Source: CAVPGP01 sp963704025
GTDB lineage: Bacteria; Actinomycetota; Thermoleophilia; Gaiellales; Gaiellaceae
Direction: 5' to 3'
NCBI GenBank assembly: GCA_963704025.1
Contig: CAVPGP010000003.1
Coordinates: forward strand, 186,001-250,000
DNA: 64,000 nucleotides
The notes under the pieces were generated by a model. The model saw only the letters and a program-made list of their open reading frames with translations, searched no databases and was not told the origin of the DNA. The position numbers and the translations under genes are program-made. Position 1 is the stretch's first letter. Each line of letters opens with the position of its first letter. Shown here piece after piece: positions 62,079 to 64,000 of the stretch.

Positions 62079-63346
62079 CCGGGCAGCCCGGTCTCGAAGG
62101 AGAGCAGGTCGTCGATCGTCTCGCGCCGGCGAATCAGCCGGGCCTCGCCCTCGCGCACGAGCACGACGGCGGGTCGCGGCGAGGCGTTGTAGTTCGAGGC
62201 CATCGCGAGCGTGTAGCCCCCGGTCGCGGGGATCGCGAGGAGATCGCCGCGGTGCGGCTCGGGCAGCTCGACCCGGTCGATCAGCACGTCGCCGGACTCG
62301 CAGTGCTTGCCGGCGACGGTGTAGTGGCCGACCGTCGGCTCGTCGGCGCGGTTCGCGAGCAGCGCGGTGTAGCGTGCGCCGTAGATCGCGGGGCGCGGGT
62401 TGTCCGACATGCCGCCGTCGACCGCGACGTACGTCGTCGACTCGCTCGCGCGCTTGACCGAGCCGACCCGGTAGAGCGTGACACCCGCCCGGCTGACGAG
62501 CGAGCGGCCGGGCTCGAGCACGAGGCGGGGGCGGGGAAGGTCCTGCAAGGCCCAGGAGCGCTCGATCTCGCCCGTCAGCTCACGGACGAACGCGGCGATC
62601 GACGGCGGCTCCTCCTCCGAAACGTGACGCACGCCGAGCCCGCCGCCGAGGTCGACGAGCTCTGGCGCCCACCCGATCTGCGCGCGGCAGCGCGCGCTGA
62701 AGAGCGCGAGCCACTCGACGGTCATCGCCGCCGCACGCAGGTGGAGGAGCTGCGAGCCGATGTGCACATGCAGGCCGAGCACGTCTACCTCCGCGTCGCG
62801 CAGCCGCTCGACTGCGTCGATCGCGTCGTTCGGCGGCAGGCCGAACTTCGAGCCGTGATGCGCGGTCCGGATGGCTTCGTGCGTGTCCGCCTCGATGCCC
62901 GGCGTGACGCGGACGAGGGCTCGCCGCACACCTGCCGCCACGGCTCGGTCCACCTCGTCGAGCGCATCGACCACGACCAGCGCTCCGGCGCCTGCGGCGG
63001 CGGCAAGCTCCTCGTCGGACTTGTTGTTTCCGTGGACGACGAGCTGCCCGCAGTCGAGCCCTGCCTGCCGCGCGAAGGCGAGCTCACCCAGGGTCGAGAC
63101 GTCGGCGCCGAGCCCCTCCTCGGCGAAGAGGCGGAGCAGCGCAACGGAGGGGAGCGCCTTCGTCCCGTAGACGACGAGCGCATCGGGCGCGGCATTCCGG
63201 TACGCGCGCGCCTGCCCGCGGAGCGTCTGCTCGCAGAGCACGAGCAGCGGCGTCCCGTGTTCGTCCGCGAGCTCGGTGGCCGGCACGCCCGCGATCGCGA
63301 GCGCCGCGCCGTCGAGCCGAGCCGTCTCCGGGAAGAGGTCGAGCAT
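62075..63346 (-). CDS. lysA: Diaminopimelate decarboxylase
   Basis: LysA (423 aa) makes L-lysine from meso-diaminopimelate. The PLP Lys is in VVYGTKALPSVALL, the PLP-phosphate loop in GLHVHIGSQLL and LVDLGGGLGVRHV, the substrate-binding segment is VLEPGRSLVSRAG, the active-site Cys lies in AGKHCESGDVLI, and VDGGMSDNPRPAIYGA is family-typical. Start ATG 63346 is 6 nt after CAGAAT (minus strand), possibly leaderless. It is convergent with fbiC, sharing a CTAG. Confidence 0.95.
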   Translation of the reverse strand: MLDLFPETARLDGAALAIAGVPATELADEHGTPLLVLCEQTLRGQARAYRNAAPDALVVYGTKALPSVALLRLFAEEGLGADVSTLGELAFARQAGLDCGQLVVHGNNKSDEELAAAAGAGALVVVDALDEVDRAVAAGVRRALVRVTPGIEADTHEAIRTAHHGSKFGLPPNDAIDAVERLRDAEVDVLGLHVHIGSQLLHLRAAAMTVEWLALFSARCRAQIGWAPELVDLGGGLGVRHVSEEEPPSIAAFVRELTGEIERSWALQDLPRPRLVLEPGRSLVSRAGVTLYRVGSVKRASESTTYVAVDGGMSDNPRPAIYGARYTALLANRADEPTVGHYTVAGKHCESGDVLIDRVELPEPHRGDLLAIPATGGYTLAMASNYNASPRPAVVLVREGEARLIRRRETIDDLLSFETGLPG

Positions 63347-63426
63347 CCCAGGATTCTGCCGACCGCGGGCAATCGTCACGCAAATGTTGCAGACGCGTGC
63401 GGGCGGACGAGGTACTTTCGGTCCCC

Positions 63427-63476
63427 GGGTGGGTGGGGGCTAGGGATGGTCCCCGCGCGTGCGCGCGCGCACGCGC
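63427..63476. other. G-quadruplex motif next to an alternating GC palindrome
   Basis: Within the 213-bp gap between lysA and the cupin gene, bases 63427-63445 read GGGTGGGTGGGGGCTAGGG, fitting the four-G-tract quadruplex rule. Bases 63455-63476 are a 22-bp perfect palindrome of strictly alternating purine and pyrimidine, prone to Z-DNA or cruciform. The rest of the gap shows no clear gene. Confidence 0.7.
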
Positions 63477-63559
63477 AGGGAAGAGAACAGCCGGGCAAAA
63501 GGTCGGTGAACGACGGCCAAACGGCGGCAAAGTGACCGAGCCTTGCCCACCGCCGCTCG

Positions 63560-63956
63560 CTACTCGGCCCACCAGCCGTCCTCGGTCTTGCCGTCGCCCG
63601 GCCCCGTGTTCGGCGCGCCGATCGCCAGGAAGGTCGCACCCTCAGGCCCGCCCTCGTAGGCGCGCATGCCGGCCGGCGCGATCCGCACGGCCGTGAACGG
63701 CGTCATCTCCACGATCTCACCGTCCACGTTCAGCCGCATGCTCCCCTCGATGCAGACGTAGATCTCCTCCTGCAGGTTGTGCGTGTGCCCGTAGGGAACG
63801 CGGAAGCCCGGCCCGAGCCTCAGCAGGCTGATGCCCGAGTTCTGCGCATCGATCGGCGACACGCGCCATCCGCAGCTGCAGCTCGCTCTCGTCAAGCCCG
63901 AACCTGACGCCTTGGTTCTCGACCTCCTCCAGGTTCACGACCGTGTGATTCGCCAC
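63560..63956 (-). pseudogene. Cupin domain protein, frame broken near 63.87 kb
   Basis: A small cupin gene reading from GTG 63956 (AAGGAGGA upstream) to the TAG at 63560-63562. The first ~33 residues (ANHTVVNLEEVENQGVRFGL to ELQLRMARV) are in one frame; from SPIDAQNSGISLLRLGPGFR on, the protein continues in another, through cupin motifs HTHNLQEEIYVCIEGSMRLN and FLAIGAPNTGPG to GWWAE. A single extra base around 63865-63870 would explain it. Either the gene is broken or the sequence has an error. About 132 aa if repaired. Confidence 0.75.
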
Positions 63957-64000
63957 CGATTCCTCCTTCGCGGAAAGGACGCGAAGCTACTCCCTTGCTA

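Overview
High-GC chromosomal DNA, densely packed on both strands. The organism is most likely an actinobacterium, and I infer the deep class Thermoleophilia (Gaiellales/Solirubrobacterales type). The reasons are a fused two-domain F420 enzyme FbiC, a complete GlgE/TreS/maltokinase/GlgB set plus TreZ-TreX-TreY, a SARP (BTAD) regulator, and many genes that lack a Shine-Dalgarno but carry a TANNNT -10 box exactly 6-7 nt before the start codon (leaderless transcripts). No rRNA, tRNA, CRISPR array, insertion sequence or prophage gene was seen.

Layout. 1-2.0 kb: tail of a Na+/H+ antiporter, RsgA GTPase, small lipoprotein. 2.0-10.0 kb: malQ (-) divergent from the overlapping operon glgE-treS-mak-glgB. 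10.0-11.6 kb: a convergent intergenic region with two GntR-like palindromes, a small ion-channel protein, a histidine phosphatase and a GNAT. 11.6-18.2 kb: a signalling island of three paralogous small secreted/membrane proteins and a 70-aa protein, all on (-), divergent from a SARP regulator and a pseudo-hydrolase/Ser-Thr kinase/beta-propeller receptor. 18.3-23.8 kb: treZ-treX-treY. 23.8-30.9 kb: ankyrin protein, DUF1800/DUF1501/cupredoxin set, two alpha/beta hydrolases, PadR, GNAT, NrtR-like regulator. 31-34.3 kb: BMP lipoprotein, HExxH protein, MoaD-like plus Asp-box propeller pair, PPOX protein. 34.4-41.6 kb: one operon of Lrp regulator, potABDC-type polyamine ABC transporter, class III aminotransferase and saccharopine-dehydrogenase-like enzyme. 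41.6-57 kb: citrate synthase, CBS protein, HMG-CoA-lyase-like, serine hydrolase, cupins, isochorismatase, PIN, PLP decarboxylase, CoA transferase, MaoC, DedA, cyclase, DUF255, Tyr phosphatase, amino-acid-type binding protein. 57-58.6 kb: fasciclin and DUF378 genes divergent from a CarH/LitR-type B12 photoreceptor. 58.6-64 kb: muralytic enzyme, fbiC, lysA and a frameshifted cupin gene.

How it works together. The carbohydrate genes make and remodel alpha-glucan and trehalose: TreS interconverts trehalose and maltose, Mak phosphorylates maltose, GlgE polymerises maltosyl units, GlgB branches, TreX debranches, TreY/TreZ release trehalose, and MalQ disproportionates. The most unusual find is in the island between these two glucan blocks. 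All four (-) strand genes next to the SARP gene carry three direct heptamers at an exact 11-bp period, the layout of SARP operators. In three of them the array sits 67-68 nt upstream of the start codon. With the SARP regulator and the transmembrane kinase receptor in one overlapping pair, this looks like a self-contained sense-and-secrete circuit with no function I can name.

Two genes (isochorismatase near 46.9 kb and the terminal cupin near 63.87 kb) show frame disruptions that look like single-base indels, so sequencing error should be kept in mind.
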